Shown here: positions 48,623-60,442 of the stretch, one piece after another | Layout of the letters: each line of letters starts with the position of its first letter | How positions within the stretch are numbered: position 1 is the stretch's first letter | Assembly: GCA_038373885.1 (NCBI GenBank) | Contig: JAWZYV010017494.1 | Location: forward strand, 806,001 to 870,000 | Source: Cheiracanthium punctorium | Lineage: Eukaryota > Arthropoda > Arachnida > Araneae > Cheiracanthiidae | Reading direction: 5' to 3' | Length of the DNA stretch: 64,000 nt | Position numbers and translations under genes: made by a program | Notes under the pieces: model-generated | The model's database searches: none | What the model saw: the letters and a program-made list of their open reading frames with translations, nothing else | Told to the model about the DNA's origin: nothing

Positions 48623-49040
48623 TATGAACGCCATTTGACTAATGCTCATCTCAAAACATTAAACTGAACCCATCAAACAAGCATTGTAATCGTTAAGAGT
48701 AAAATATGTTTCATTTATTTTTTCGATTAAAAGTTAATTTTTTCTTTCAGTCTGAAAGATTTCTGAAGAGATAAAGCTTAATTCTTTAATATTTTAAATT
48801 CGTTAAATTTATTTTTAATATAGTGATACCTATGAGTGCCATTTTACTAATGCACATCTCAAAACATTAACTGAACCCATCAAACAAGCATTCAAATCGT
48901 TAAGAGTGAAATATGTATAATTTATTTTTTCGATTAAAAGTTAGTTCTTTTCTTTCAGTTTGAACAATTTTGGGAGAGATAAAGCTGAATTCTTTAATAT
49001 TTTAAATTCATTTAATTTATTTTTAATACAGTGATACCTT
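48623..49040 (+). repeat. 208-bp tandem duplication, two units
   Basis: Unit 1 is 48623-48830 and unit 2 is 48831-49040. They align end to end (tatgarygccattt.actaatgc at the start, aatayagtgatacct at the end) with scattered substitutions. A simple, fairly recent segmental duplication. Confidence 0.85.
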
Positions 49041-49553
49041 GAAATAGGAGAGCCCAATGTGCATTTTTTTTCAGGTACCTGGCATCGTTAGGTCGATTTT
49101 TTTGCTTGAGATAAGAATTAGAAATCGGGACATGATCTTAGTATACATGAAAATTTTCAAGGTTTAAACATAACTTCCAATTAACCGGCAAATAAAGTGA
49201 ATTTGCCAACGAGGACAGTATACTGTTACCGTAAGTCAAGCACTTCCGTGCTATTCAAACTCAAGAACGGGGATTCATTATCCTGAATTCGAGGTGAGAT
49301 TTCGCGATGTTGATGGAAGCACCACAGGTTTCCATTGTTGAAATACCGCTGAATCTATAGCGTAATTTGGTTTAAAACTTTTGTGTCAAAATCTCGCAAA
49401 GTCAGAATCTTCATTATTTACAAGGTTTATAACGTTGTCCCCTGCACGCATGCAATTTTACATTTTTCAAACAGTATACTTTTTCAAAGAGAAAAAAAAT
49501 CTATGTATAACTTGACAAATTGATGTTTACAGAAAGAATGACTTTTTATTATA

Positions 49554-49885
49554 TTAGGTTGTAACGAAAGTTTACCGCCACCACAAATATCGCCTGCAAA
49601 CAGTTCACGTTGGTGTGTTTGCTCATATTTTGTCAAACGATATTTGTCATTTGAAAGAAAGATACTTACTTTAGAAGACAGTGTTGTTAAAAAATATCGT
49701 TATCATTAAGTACAAGGTGTCTAAAATGGAACTATCACGTTATTGGATTAGAACCATCATTTACTCCCAGTTCTGTTGCAAAAAGGTCTACATAATGTCA
49801 AAGAATTATGTGTGTAATTTAGATTCTAATGTTGTATCGCACTGCACTGTAAAGGTTTGGTACTGAAAGTTCAAAAACAGGGTCT
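49554..49885 (+). mobile_element. Mariner-derived element, 3'-truncated copy
   Basis: It starts TTAGGTTGTAACGAAAG after a TA (49552-49553) and aligns along its length with the minus strand of the MITE at 11358-11760. The interior encodes a degraded mariner helix-turn-helix (SHCTVKVWY, a stop, KFKN near 49838-49880) after an ATG at about 49726. Homology ends after ttcaaaaacag and the second terminal repeat is missing. Confidence 0.65.
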
Positions 49886-50901
49886 ATGACATTTAAGGAG
49901 CAGAGCTATCTGGTACTCCTACATAAAGAAGTTTGAAGTTTTAATGATACTCTAATAGACTGGTTTGAAGTTTTAATTCCTTCTAAATAAATGATAGATT
50001 CTGGAAAAGAACGAAATATTTCAGTAAAAATATTAGCTTTAAACATTTCAGTAAGCCTCTGCTTTCTTTGCTAATTCTCATTACGTAGAGACGTTTTAAT
50101 TCTTGTAATTTTCCCGAATCCTCCGTAAAATGGTTCGACTAGGGTTTTTTTAATTTACATGAATGATCGTTACCTAAAATACGTTATAGTTCGCTGTGGT
50201 TAAATAGAATCTTATTATTTATGAATTATACCGAAAAAATATTACCGTTTCTTCCATTGAAGTATGATTTTACAAGAAGAATGCACTGTTTATTCACTGG
50301 TATGAAAAGTAATTAATCATTTCAAAAACATAAACTTCTGGTTTGTTGAAAATAATCTCATTATAAGTTTTAAGAAAAATCGTTTCTCTCGTATAAAAAA
50401 AAATGCAGATAATGTTTTAGAGATTATGTTCATTTCATCCTCCAAAATTCCTATTAGCGTACGAAGGTTATTACAGTTAAGAGTCTTCACTGATTCTCAA
50501 GTGAGCCTTTTGCAGTGTCATCAATCAATTACGCTATTAATGGATTATTAGAATTCATTTATCTAAAGGGGGTATAAGAATAGGATAATTAAAGTTACCG
50601 AGTATTTTGAAACATTGTATGTATTTCCCAGAATGCTTTTACCTTAAATTACTTTCTAAATAAATTTGTAAAAAGGGCAGCATATCATATCACTGTCTTA
50701 GTAAGTGGAGATGGGGTTGAAAGCGATACTTGGCCAATAATTCAACTAAATTATTTTCGTTATATACAAAAAAATATGAAAAACTCTCTTGAATGCGCCG
50801 ATCTGCGAGAATTTCTTTTTTTTTGTTTTACACCTCACAAATTTATTTGCGGTAGTAACAAATGACTGTCAGAGAAATTGACAATCATTCAATCTGATTG
50901 A
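49886..50901. other. Non-coding stretch
   Basis: No supported gene or repeat terminus. Confidence 0.5.
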
Positions 50902-50913
50902 CCGACATAAGGT
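50902..50913. repeat. SINE target-site duplication, left copy
   Basis: CCGACATAAGGT, identical to 51179-51190. Confidence 0.85.
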
Positions 50914-51178
50914 TGTTGCTGTTGTGAACATGCATATCGGATTTGTGTGCTCGCCTGGAAGGTCACTTATAAATCCTCGTCAGAAGGACAACACAAGGGA
51001 GGTGTGTTGCCACCCCTCCGTGCCCCCCTCGTGGGGGGATTCTTTCTAAGTTTCGGAGAAAACCACGGAAATTTCCGAACGGTTACGCCTACGGACGCGG
51101 CATAGGACCCGAACCCGGGACATTCACACTTCGCCGTCTACCATTTCCAGTGACTTAACCACTGTGCCATGATGAGGC
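50914..51178 (-). mobile_element. tRNA-derived SINE with 12-bp target-site duplication
   Basis: On the minus strand the head starts GCCTCATCATGGCACAGTGG. It has a Pol III A box (TGGCACAGTGG, 51159-51169) and a B box (GGTTCGGGTCC, 51105-51115) at tRNA-like spacing. A tRNA-unrelated body follows, with a ccgtggttttctccga segment and a C/G-rich hairpin (cccccctcgtggggggat). The tail is ACAACAGCAACA. Perfect direct repeats CCGACATAAGGT flank the element at 50902-50913 and 51179-51190, showing LINE-type retroposition. G+C is far above the surroundings. No protein is encoded. Confidence 0.88.
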
Positions 51179-51190
51179 CCGACATAAGGT
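51179..51190. repeat. SINE target-site duplication, right copy
   Basis: CCGACATAAGGT, identical to 50902-50913. Confidence 0.85.
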
Positions 51191-53890
51191 AAGTGCTTCA
51201 GTTGTAGGCCATGTCCCAGTAGTGGGCCATTGGAAATTTTTAGTTGAAAGTCAAGAAATTATAACTAACCATTGAGATAAGAGATCATCCTCTGATTAAC
51301 TGAAACCCTTATCAACTAAATGCCCAAAGTGCAACTGTCCTTTTCTGTTCAGTTAGATACAAGAAAGTTTGTTAAAGTTGGTCTCTTCGTGAAGTATTTA
51401 CAGATTATTTTTAGTGTTTTCCTAAAGAGGCAAGTCTTTATGCAAACCATTTTTTAACACAGATTCTATTTGTTTTTAAAATCAGTTGTTTTGATATTAT
51501 TTGATTATATTATTGATATTATTTGATTATATATTTAATATTATTTGATTATATTATTACTTTGTAATAGTTGAAAGCTATTTATCAAACATTCTGGGGC
51601 AAATAATGGTCACTCACTTTATATCATTAAAAAATATTTTTACAAAACAGCTAAATTATCCCAAGTCATACTTAAACATTCAATTTTCTTATATCAAGTT
51701 CAAAAACAATGTAACTAAAAGCAAACAAAAAAAAACAAACTTTTTTCACTACTATATAAACATCTTCAAAAAAGATTGTCTCTGAAAATCATGATTTTTT
51801 TTTAAGATTCATGTCAGTGAAACATTTTTGAAAAACAATTTTCTTGGTGCTGTTTCTTAGTTTAAGATGAACTAAGCTTTTCATACGTGCAAATATAGTT
51901 TTTCTTCATTATTTTTTAAAGTATGGTCATTTAGCTCCCAGTTTGCTGGGATAAATCTGGGTTACTGGTGTAATTCTTGGTCAGTGATGTTTTTTTTTAT
52001 ATTTTTAGGTGTTTTTTAAATTTATTTCTGCATAAAGTCTCTGTTTTAACTGTTATAATTTACTGTAAAATTATATTAAACTTTAACTGTAAGATATATA
52101 CAGTCCCCAATTGTAGAATGTGCTAACTTGGAACTGTTTTGTGATAAAGAACTGTCTAAAGACAATGAAAATAAGGCTGAAGAAGCTGCAATAAAAAAGG
52201 TTGACAAAAAAAAATTCCTCCTTAGAAGATTCCGTGCTACAAGGAATTCATACTGTACGTGAAAAGCAGATATAATTTGTTGTGCATTATGATTAAGGAG
52301 ACCAAATGTTTCCGGGACAGTCCCAATTTCAGAACTTTTTCAGTTTGTCCCCAAAATGTAAAACAACAACTGGGGACAAAATTTTAATTAAAACAATAAT
52401 TTCTTTCAAAAGTAAAAACAAATTAACCACGTTTCTTTTATTTTATGAATGTTAATGACGCTCTAGTTGCATAAATAGAAACTATTTGAGAAGAGCTTTG
52501 AATTTATAAATGTCCCCAACTTTTGTTTCAGAATGGGAACACAAGGCTGATTTGTCCCCAATTCTTTCTTCAAAAATAATCTTATTATTTAAATTAGTTT
52601 ATTTTATTAAATCCAGCACATTAAATAAATAAAAAATCTGTTTGTATGCTAAATAATGATAATTTTGAATGTTATTTACTTTTGATATGCATTACTATAA
52701 AAAAATGGATGACCAATATTTAGTCCATATCTGACCCATAATTGCCCAACTCTATAACTTAAATAAAATTAATTAAGATTCAATTTCAAGTAAAGTGATT
52801 ATTTAAATAATTTCTAAATTATTAAGCTTACTTCATGCCAAATTAAATCATTTTATCTTTCATACATTAGAAAACATTAAGATGTTGTTTTTCGGCCTAT
52901 AATTCCCCCCATATAGCCCTTGTCAATCGAGGGCTATAAAACATGTAAAATCAAGATTTTAAAAATAATTTTAATCAAGGAAAAAGTAAAAGCATTTTTT
53001 TCAATAAGTTGAACCTTTTGCTGATAGGTGGAGCTCTGATACCGGTAATCATTCATTTATCTTCTTTGAGTTTAGTAAATCGTGTACTCTGCTTGGCATT
53101 CATAGCAAGGATGCGATACCTTCAAATACAGTTTTTGAATGATTAATCTGCATTTCTGTTACTCTTGCCGTCAGCAAATCCTAGTTTTGTTTCTCCCTTG
53201 GCAATCTGTACTGTCTAAAGTTTTGAAAATGATAATGTAAGAGTTTTATGTACCGGATAGTGCAGCCTATCTGGCTCCCTGGATCAGAGTTGGTAGATGT
53301 CTCTTCAGTTAACTGCTGAAGTTCTTCGTCTTTGATTTCCGTCGTAATCACTAATATCTAAACTTTTTTCACAGCCTCTCGAAAAATTACATGAATAATG
53401 ATACACATTTCAGGTTATCTCTGAAATCTCGTCCAATTTGACCGCACCACATCGACAAATTTGGCCCAAACAATGTTGAGTTAGAAAGTGTTTTATAATA
53501 AGTGTGGTTGTCATGATTTATTTTTCTTGTTTATTTACATTTTACTTTCATCCACATTATAGTCATTCACTTTAAAATGTGACAAGGCGTTCTAATGTAT
53601 AGATTTATTTATAGCTTACATCAGCTGAAGTGCTTTTCAAAATACTAGGGAAAAAATATTTAAATGGAAAACAACATGCGTGTTCATCATACTTTTTCAT
53701 TTTTGAAATCGATAACTTGTCAGCGTTGAAGGCTTTGATTGATTCTTTTTTATCTCAATTATAGCTGCAATGTTTCACGAATAAATTCACCAAAAATATT
53801 AGAAAAACAGTTCAATGTTGGAAGTATTTCAATATAAGGAAATCAAATATTGCACTTCCGTGTAATAGGGATGAAAACAGCTGTATTTTG
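51191..53890. other. Non-coding stretch with possible transposon fragments
   Basis: No firm gene. A triplicated atattatttgattatat motif lies at about 51500-51558. At 52288-52570 a ggagaccaaatgtttccggg start with several 'tgtcccca' motifs resembles the end regions of hAT-like elements, but no second terminus was identified. Confidence 0.35.
53181..53357 (-). pseudogene. Unidentified 58-codon open frame
   Basis: The minus strand is open between stops, with an acidic start (VITTEIKDEELQQLTEETST), then NSDPGSQIGCTIRYIKL and a basic end before TAG (53181-53183). The acidic-then-basic order recalls the C-terminal tails of pogo/Tigger-type transposases, but I cannot align it confidently. There is no ATG at its start. 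It may be a transposon or gene relic. Confidence 0.25.
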
Positions 53891-53963
53891 TATGTATATA
53901 TATATATATATATATACAATGTATATATATATATACATATATGATATACATATATGTACTATG

Positions 53964-53994
<31 letters not shown>

Positions 53995-53995
53995 T
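53891..53995. repeat. Interrupted (TA)n microsatellite
   Basis: TA runs broken by acaatg, acatatatgat and tactatg pieces. The tract is self-complementary overall and can fold into a cruciform. The mirrored 89-codon frames on both strands are artefacts of it. Confidence 0.9.
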
Positions 53996-55204
53996 TGCAG
54001 TCGCGGTGTTTTCAGATGTATTGTCTCTAGGATCAAATATCCTAAGATGTTTTGTGTTTGCGGTTGTTTTGCTAAAATATAAATCATGGAAGAGCATCAC
54101 GTTCCCCGACATTTTCTGAAAAACAAAAACATCATTTGCATGAGAGATTCTTGGGAAACATACATTATTATTTTTCTCTGGGATTCTTGAAGTTTATTTT
54201 TTTTCAATTTAAAAAAAGAGAGATGTAAGTTTTAAAAACGGGAAACTGCTAAGAAAACTTATCAAAATGAGTTAAATTGTGGAAAAATACGTTTTAGCAA
54301 ATAACTCTTTGTGACACTTCATATTAAGGCTTTTCTTTAAATGGTGCCAACATTTTGTGGATAAAAAATGTTACTGTAGAATAAGGTTAATGTATCACCA
54401 TAGCAATATTTTATGTACCATACACTTATTTCTTATCTTCGTGCATCATTTTAGTCCATCAGTGAATTTTTTACATGTGTGTTGTCGCGATATAATCAGT
54501 TTGATTTTAATATTTCCACCCCTATTTTTTCTTAATATTCTCGCAAACAACACACTAAACACTTTCTTACCTATGATTTTTACTGTATAATATCATTTGT
54601 TTGAATTCAAAAATTTCATGTGAACATTTCAGTTATTTTAATATGATTAAAGTGTGTTTATTTTTTAAAGTGCAATGTAACAATTCTTTTTGTATATGAA
54701 CGTAAAAAAAAATGAAGAGAAAAATTTGTTCCTTTTATTATTATTTAAGCACGTAATTTAAGCACGTATACGAGTGCTTTTATTCATAACTCAAACCATT
54801 CGAAATTTCCACGATACAAAACAACTGACTATTAACACCCACCCACAGTTGTAATATGATGTCTATCAACATGAGTATCTGACAACCTTCAGATCTTTGT
54901 CTATAAATATTCTCTTCAAATATTAGGAAGTAAATGACAAGAAATCACTCCAACCTCCACATATGATATCAGCTCTATGTTTCGACCAACTCCCACTTTC
55001 ATATTTCGATCGTAAATATCTTATTTTGAATCACATGACGAGATGCTTCAAAATATCTTCATCGCTCACTGTTGGTAAGAATATTGAAAGTTCAAAACCT
55101 CATAACACATTAGTATATGCTTTTCTTTTTAAAAGATATTGGGGCGTATATATTTATATATACTCTCATTTTCACCATTCATTTACTTAAATATCTTGAC
55201 TTTG
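53996..55204. other. Non-coding stretch
   Basis: No supported gene. A short direct repeat (aagcacgtaattt / aagcacgtatacg) lies near 54748-54770. Confidence 0.5.
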
Positions 55205-55273
55205 AGGTTTTCTTTTCTTTTCTTTTTCTTTTTCTTTTCCTTTTCTTTCTTTTTTTTTTTTTTTTTTTTTTTG
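55205..55273. repeat. Pyrimidine tract (TTTTC)n-(T)n
   Basis: A TTTTC/TTTC array followed by a T homopolymer of about 25 bases. On the minus strand it is a purine tract. Confidence 0.9.
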
Positions 55274-55410
55274 CTAAAGGAAGGAATTCCTCAAACTTTT
55301 TGAAAGGTTCCTATCTCTATTCATAGTAAAACAATTTTACTTAACTCTTGCTTTTTACTTACAATAGTATTGGACAGTTTTCCTGAAAAAAAAAAATATA
55401 TATATATACA

Positions 55411-56584
55411 TATAGGGCAAGTGGGCCAGCGGGGGAAGTACCCAACTCCATTGAATTTCGCAATTCTTTCATTATCGATGATCTATTGCATTGCTTATGT
55501 ATATGCATTCCGCAATACCTGGAAAAGGTAATGGCCTTCTTTTAATTTATGTTTCGTGAAAATTATAGGTGATTTGATGAAAATATTCGACTTCTTCTAT
55601 TGAAATATTTTTTTTTCCCTGAAAACTAAATATAGTACAAAAAATAATTACATTTTTATTTAATGTATAAAAAAGGAGATCCTGCTTTATTTAAGAAAAC
55701 TTCATCAAAATTTGGTGGCTGTTCGTAGTAAAATAATTTTTATTTAACTGAAATTTCTATTTATAATTAAAACAGTATTAAAATTTTTAAAATTGGGTGG
55801 CCCATTTGCCTGTGGTTGGAGCAAGTCGGCTACCAGTATGGTGTGGAAAGAGGATCGCGAAGACCCGCTTCCCCTCCCCCTCCACACACACACTTTATTT
55901 TGTTTTTGATCATAGCGCAGAATAAAATAAACTCCTCTTTTACTACACCCATCGTTGGACAAACCTTAATTGTGAAAGAAAAAATAACAAATAAAAATTA
56001 AGTTGTTGAATTTAGTTGCAACTAACAATCAAAATAATTAATTGTGCTTTCAAAACATTGCAATTGGAATGAATCCTTAGTTGTTTGAAGCACGTTTACT
56101 ATAAATTAAAAAAATTTAACAATAAAAAAATTGTAAAGTTAGGTGATACTTGTGTACTGAAATCGATTTATCAAAGTCTGAAGTGAAGCCTGCTCCAACT
56201 GATATATATATTAAGTGCTGAAAAAAGACTGATGCTAAGTCAATCAATAATTTAAAAACGATGAGATCAATCATTAATCTAAAAACATGATTCATCCATC
56301 TAGCTAATAACTAATGAATTGTTAATCGTGCAATTATAACTGATGATTTATCAATTGTCCAGTACAAAATTTTTTATAACTAACAACTAACGAACCGTTA
56401 ATTGTGATATTTATTTATTATTTTTTAATCAAATTCCAATTTATGAAAAGAAAATTTTATGAAAAAAAAGAGATTTTATGAAAAGAAAAATTTTGCTTCT
56501 TTTTTTTTCTTACAATAGGTGTAGTATTGCATTAAAGTCAAATTTTGCTAAAAAGCTGTCCCGCTTACCCCACCTTACCCTATA
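55411..56584. mobile_element. ~1.17-kb element bounded by GGG-rich inverted repeats
   Basis: The left end tatagggcaagtgggccagc at 55411 pairs with the right end (minus strand) tatagggtaaggtggggtaa, whose outer edge is 56584. Both then contain a further gcgggg/gcggga block. The interior is AT-rich and has no transposase. A gtggcccatttgcctgtggt block near 55797 and cctgctccaactg near 56190 are its only GC-rich pieces. Superfamily unassigned. Confidence 0.45.
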
Positions 56585-58280
56585 TATTATTTAGTAAGCT
56601 AGAGTTTTCACCAATAATTTCTCGTTGTTTTGTTAAGGCAAAACACACTGGGTTATCTACCGAATGGAGGGATGCCTTGGGCAGATAACGTCTTCAGCAG
56701 TTCTAATGCTTTTTCAATAGTTTGGCTTTGAACTTTTTGCACCAATGGAAGGTATTTCGCAAACTTGGCGGCTTTCTGCCCGTGTTAAAGCATTTTTGAT
56801 TTAACTCAAATTTCGTTTTCAACTTATGACAGTACTCGGCAACTTTTTATATTATCAAAAATTTATTTTTACATTCGAGCCTGATTTACAGTCTGTCAAA
56901 TATCTATTAAAAAATAAATAAATATAACGGTTAAACATCTGAATAATGCATAAAAGAGCTACAGAGAGTGTTTTCAAATATGATAAAAAGTTGTTACTGG
57001 AAGAAACTAAGTTATAACTTTCATTTTTGAAAAACAATGCAATCACGTAATTGAAACCTACGCATTTTCTTAAATATTTAAAAAAGAATATTTTCTTTTT
57101 ACTTTTCTTTTATTACAAACATAGATATAGTAACAATGCTAACCACACTAATGCAATTAACGATAATTTTGTACTCTTGCAGTCCCTTAATGCTGGTTTG
57201 TTTTTTATTAAATAAGTTGAGTCGCACTATGTGGAACAAAAAACATGAATAAAAAAAATTAAGTTTTCAACTATTTATAAGGGAGACTTCTCACTAGGAG
57301 TTATAAGACAAGTATAAGAATCTAAAATCTTACTGTTTTTACATATTTTAGGCAAAATATACGAAAGAAAAAAATTACTTACAGATTTTCTTTTTTAAAT
57401 TATAAAACGTGAGAATTCTCTTTCGAAGCCAATTCCAAATATTCAAAGAAAGATCTTTGTTTAAAGGTTTCATTTTGCGATGTTTCATAAATAGTATAGA
57501 CTTTTATGAATGTTGTTTCTATTTCAGCCTTAAGTAAATGTAAACTTAACACTATTGTTATTGTTTTCAATATGGTGGTAAAATGTACTGGTAAATTTTC
57601 AAATATCACAAGTACATTTAATTATATATTTCATAATTTTATTATCAAAATACAGTGATTTGTAAATATCTCCATCATTTTACTTCGTAAAAATATGTGT
57701 GTGTATATGTATGCTGTGCATTAAAAGAAATGGGCCAAATGGTGCTTGTAAATAAGGTACATTTATTTTGAAAATAAAAACTGTTTCCAGACACAAAGTG
57801 TGCAAAAAGAAATAGTTTTATAAAATTTCACTGGATAATGTAACGAAATCATAAACCTTATTATCCAATCCCAGACTGTATACTTCTGCTTAGACAGACG
57901 ATTTCCCTTGAACACATAAATTTTAAGTTCTTACACTCAATACAACGAAAATGTTCAGACAAGATTGCCTAATATTTCCTGGGGAAACGAGAGGTAAAAC
58001 GAGTGTTTCCCAAAGCGATTTTAATTCTTTACGCAGTCATTTTATGCAGAGTTTTGAAATTACAATTTTTTCACTTGAGATTTATAGATATTTTTAATAT
58101 TTCAACACAAATACATCTTGCATTTGAATATAGTAGAGATTTAGATTTCAATAACTCATGTCTGTAGTGTTGTTCAAAAATTCCTCGTTACTTGCGCAAC
58201 TATCAGGAATAAAAATTGAAAATGAAATTTATGTTTTTAACTCAAATCAGTCCCACATATACAGATGCACACGTGCATAT
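56585..58280. other. Non-coding stretch
   Basis: Apart from the small frame at 56653-56784, no gene is supported. Strongly AT-rich. Confidence 0.5.
56653..56784 (-). other. 43-codon exon-like open frame
   Basis: Minus strand: after a TAA (56785-56787) comes HGQ then KAAKFAKYLPLVQKVQSQ, TIEKALELLKTLSAQG and IPPFGR, ending at TAA (56653-56655). The run looks like amphipathic helix and is GC-richer than its surroundings. A GGGCAG just before the Lys codon could be a 3' splice site, but the pyrimidine tract is weak. It could be a terminal coding exon, a gene fragment or chance. Family unknown. Confidence 0.25.
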
Positions 58281-58291
58281 ATTTATATACA

Positions 58292-58800
58292 GGGTGTCTC
58301 CCAAAACACTGACCTATTCTCTAGATATTGATCTCAGACATATACAATAAATTACAAAGTTACGTAAAAGAAGTTACAAAATATTATGATAGGAATTAAT
58401 TTTTTTTCAAGATAAAATTTTATTAAATCTAAATAAATACAAAATTTAAATTTTTTTTTCAGCCCCGAACAAAAAGAAAAAGAGAAAAGACAAGAATGTG
58501 TCCCACACATTCATTATGTGATGTAAAAAATTTTAGCATTTTATCATAAAAATGTTTTTTGGATATAAAAATAAATAGATGCTGACTTATAGCACTTTCC
58601 AGTGGCTTTCAAAGGAAGAAAACCACATCAGAAAATCGTGTTTCAAGAATTACGAAAGACACATGATACTTTTGCTGTTATTGGTATTCTACAGACCCTT
58701 TGCCAATTTGTTTAAATATTTCTATGAGCCTGTTTATGATAAAAGTCTGAAATTTTGTTCATCACTTAATTAATGCATGGGGTACATTTTACTAATTGAA
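58292..58800 (+). repeat. Degraded member of the ACAGxGTG inverted-repeat family
   Basis: It starts tatacagggtgtctcccaaa and contains blocks also seen at 59471-60442 (actttccagtggctttcaaag, agtctgaaattttg.tcatca, ggggtacattttactaa). It appears to be a decayed relative of the element there. The ATG frame 58579-58773 lies inside and has no domain. Confidence 0.45.
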
Positions 58801-58834
58801 AATCTTCTTGATTAACGATTTTGATTGTATGGGA

Positions 58835-59025
58835 TTATGGCACCGCTACACACTAGGGCGATCTGCCAAGACTGGGGTGCCTTGGTAGGAGGACTTTCTA
58901 AGGGGTTCTAACGCGTATTCACGTTACATCTGGACAAAATCTACCAAAACTCCAGACCGTTAGATCGACATCAATGGAACCCGAACCTGGGACGTTCACA
59001 CTTCGTCCGTCTACCATTTTCCTTC
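58835..59025 (-). mobile_element. tRNA-derived SINE fragment, head truncated
   Basis: On the minus strand it reads atggtagacggacgaagtgt, gaacgtcccaggttcgggtt with a B box at 58977-58987. This matches the same part of the SINE at 50914-51178. The A-box end is missing, cut off at about 59025, and the body beyond the B box is diverged. No target-site duplication was found. Confidence 0.65.
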
Positions 59026-59470
59026 AGTAAAAGTGTTTCAGTTTTTATATTTCATAAATTAAGAAATATACCTCTTGAAGTAATTCATAGATTTGTACAT
59101 TGCACAGACATTACCATCCTAAAATTTGATTGCATTGTCACTTATTTAGTTGAATTAATTGAAAAGAAATATCAGTTTGTATAATATTTTTGCTTCCGTT
59201 GTGAGAGAAAAGAGAGAAAGAAAAGAGAAGTAAGAATATTTACATTACAATATTTCTGAAAGAACAAATGATTAAGTAAATTCTACATTTATTTACAGGG
59301 AAACTAATAAATTTAGGTGTACACTGGTTGAATGATGATGAACATACATTGAAATATGAACATTATTCCAACTATACATCTTAATTAGTTAGTTTTTAAG
59401 AAGAAAACAAATGAAACGCATTACTTAGTCAGTTATTCTTTCAGAAATAATTACATTATTTATATATATA

Positions 59471-59811
59471 CACGGAGTGCCAAAAAGGTGGTAACGGGCT
59501 TTAATTCTTTATCTATTAGAGATAACAATGTTGAAAATAAGGTCGGAAATACTACTCCGTCAAGAAAAAATTCTTCTCGTTAATTTTCATAAAGTTACAC
59601 TACTTGTATTTGTGTGCGACCCCCCGAACACAAAAATTCCCAGTGAGTAAAATGCTTCTCCTACACTGATAATGTAATGTTCAAAATTTGAGAACTATAT
59701 TTTAAAAACTGCCAGAGATATGAAGGTTAAAAGTATAACCACTTTTCAATGACTCTCAAAGACAAAAAATCATGTCAGGTAATCGCTTTTCAGGGGCCGC
59801 TTTTTCAGGGG
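59471..59811 (+). repeat. ACAGxGTG family copy, direct orientation
   Basis: It starts acacggagtgccaaaaaggt and aligns with the minus strand of 60360-60050: ggtggtaacgggcttt, tctttatctatta, aaaataaggtcggaaata, ttaattttcataaagttaca and cctacacta.atgt. It abuts the large inverted repeat that follows. Confidence 0.55.
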
Positions 59812-60442
59812 CTATGGATATTTAGAATTTTGTATCTGCTATGTGGGTGCTACATTGATTCGTAAGTTATGCCTTTTTACTATATATATATTGATATATA
59901 TACAGCGTGTTCCAAAAAGATGGTAGCAGGCTTTTATGCTTTATCTACTATAGAGATAAGTGGGCAATGTAAATTTAAAAATTGTTCAAAATAGTTGCAA
60001 AAAAAAAAAAATCATTTTTTTCACTAGCAACAAGCGTTTACATTCAAATTCATGTGTAGCCCCGATTCATTTTTATTTAAAAATGTCTCTGAGACGTTTT
60101 ATGATCAAAGTCTGAAATTTTGCACATCAACACATTAGTGTAGGGTGCACATTTTACTAACTGCGAATTTTTTGTACGGGGGTCGTATAAAAATGTAAAA
60201 GGTGTAACTTTTTGAAAATTAACGAGAGACATTTTGCTTAACGGAATATTATTTCCGACCTTATTTTGAACAATTTTTCAATTTACATTGCCCACTTATT
60301 TCTATAATAGATAAAGCATAAAAGCCTGCTACCATCTTTTTGGAACACGCTGTATATATATCAATATATGTATAGTAAAAAGGCATAACTTACGAATCAA
60401 TGTAGCACCCACATAGCAGATACAAAATTCTAAATATCCATA
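59812..60442. repeat. Large inverted repeat, ~180-bp arms, 268-bp spacer
   Basis: The left arm 59812-59992 and right arm 60261-60442 are near-perfect complements, from ctatggatatttagaatttt at the outer edge to attgttcaaaata at the inner edge. Inside each arm is a tatacagcgtgttccaaaaa terminus. The right one continues into the spacer as a normal family copy, so the arms also duplicate sequence outside the terminus. This looks like an inverted duplication of an element plus its flank, or two nested elements. No coding. Confidence 0.75.

Noticed and set aside
53843..54119. Mirrored 89-codon frames on both strands
   Set aside because: Translation of a self-complementary TA microsatellite.
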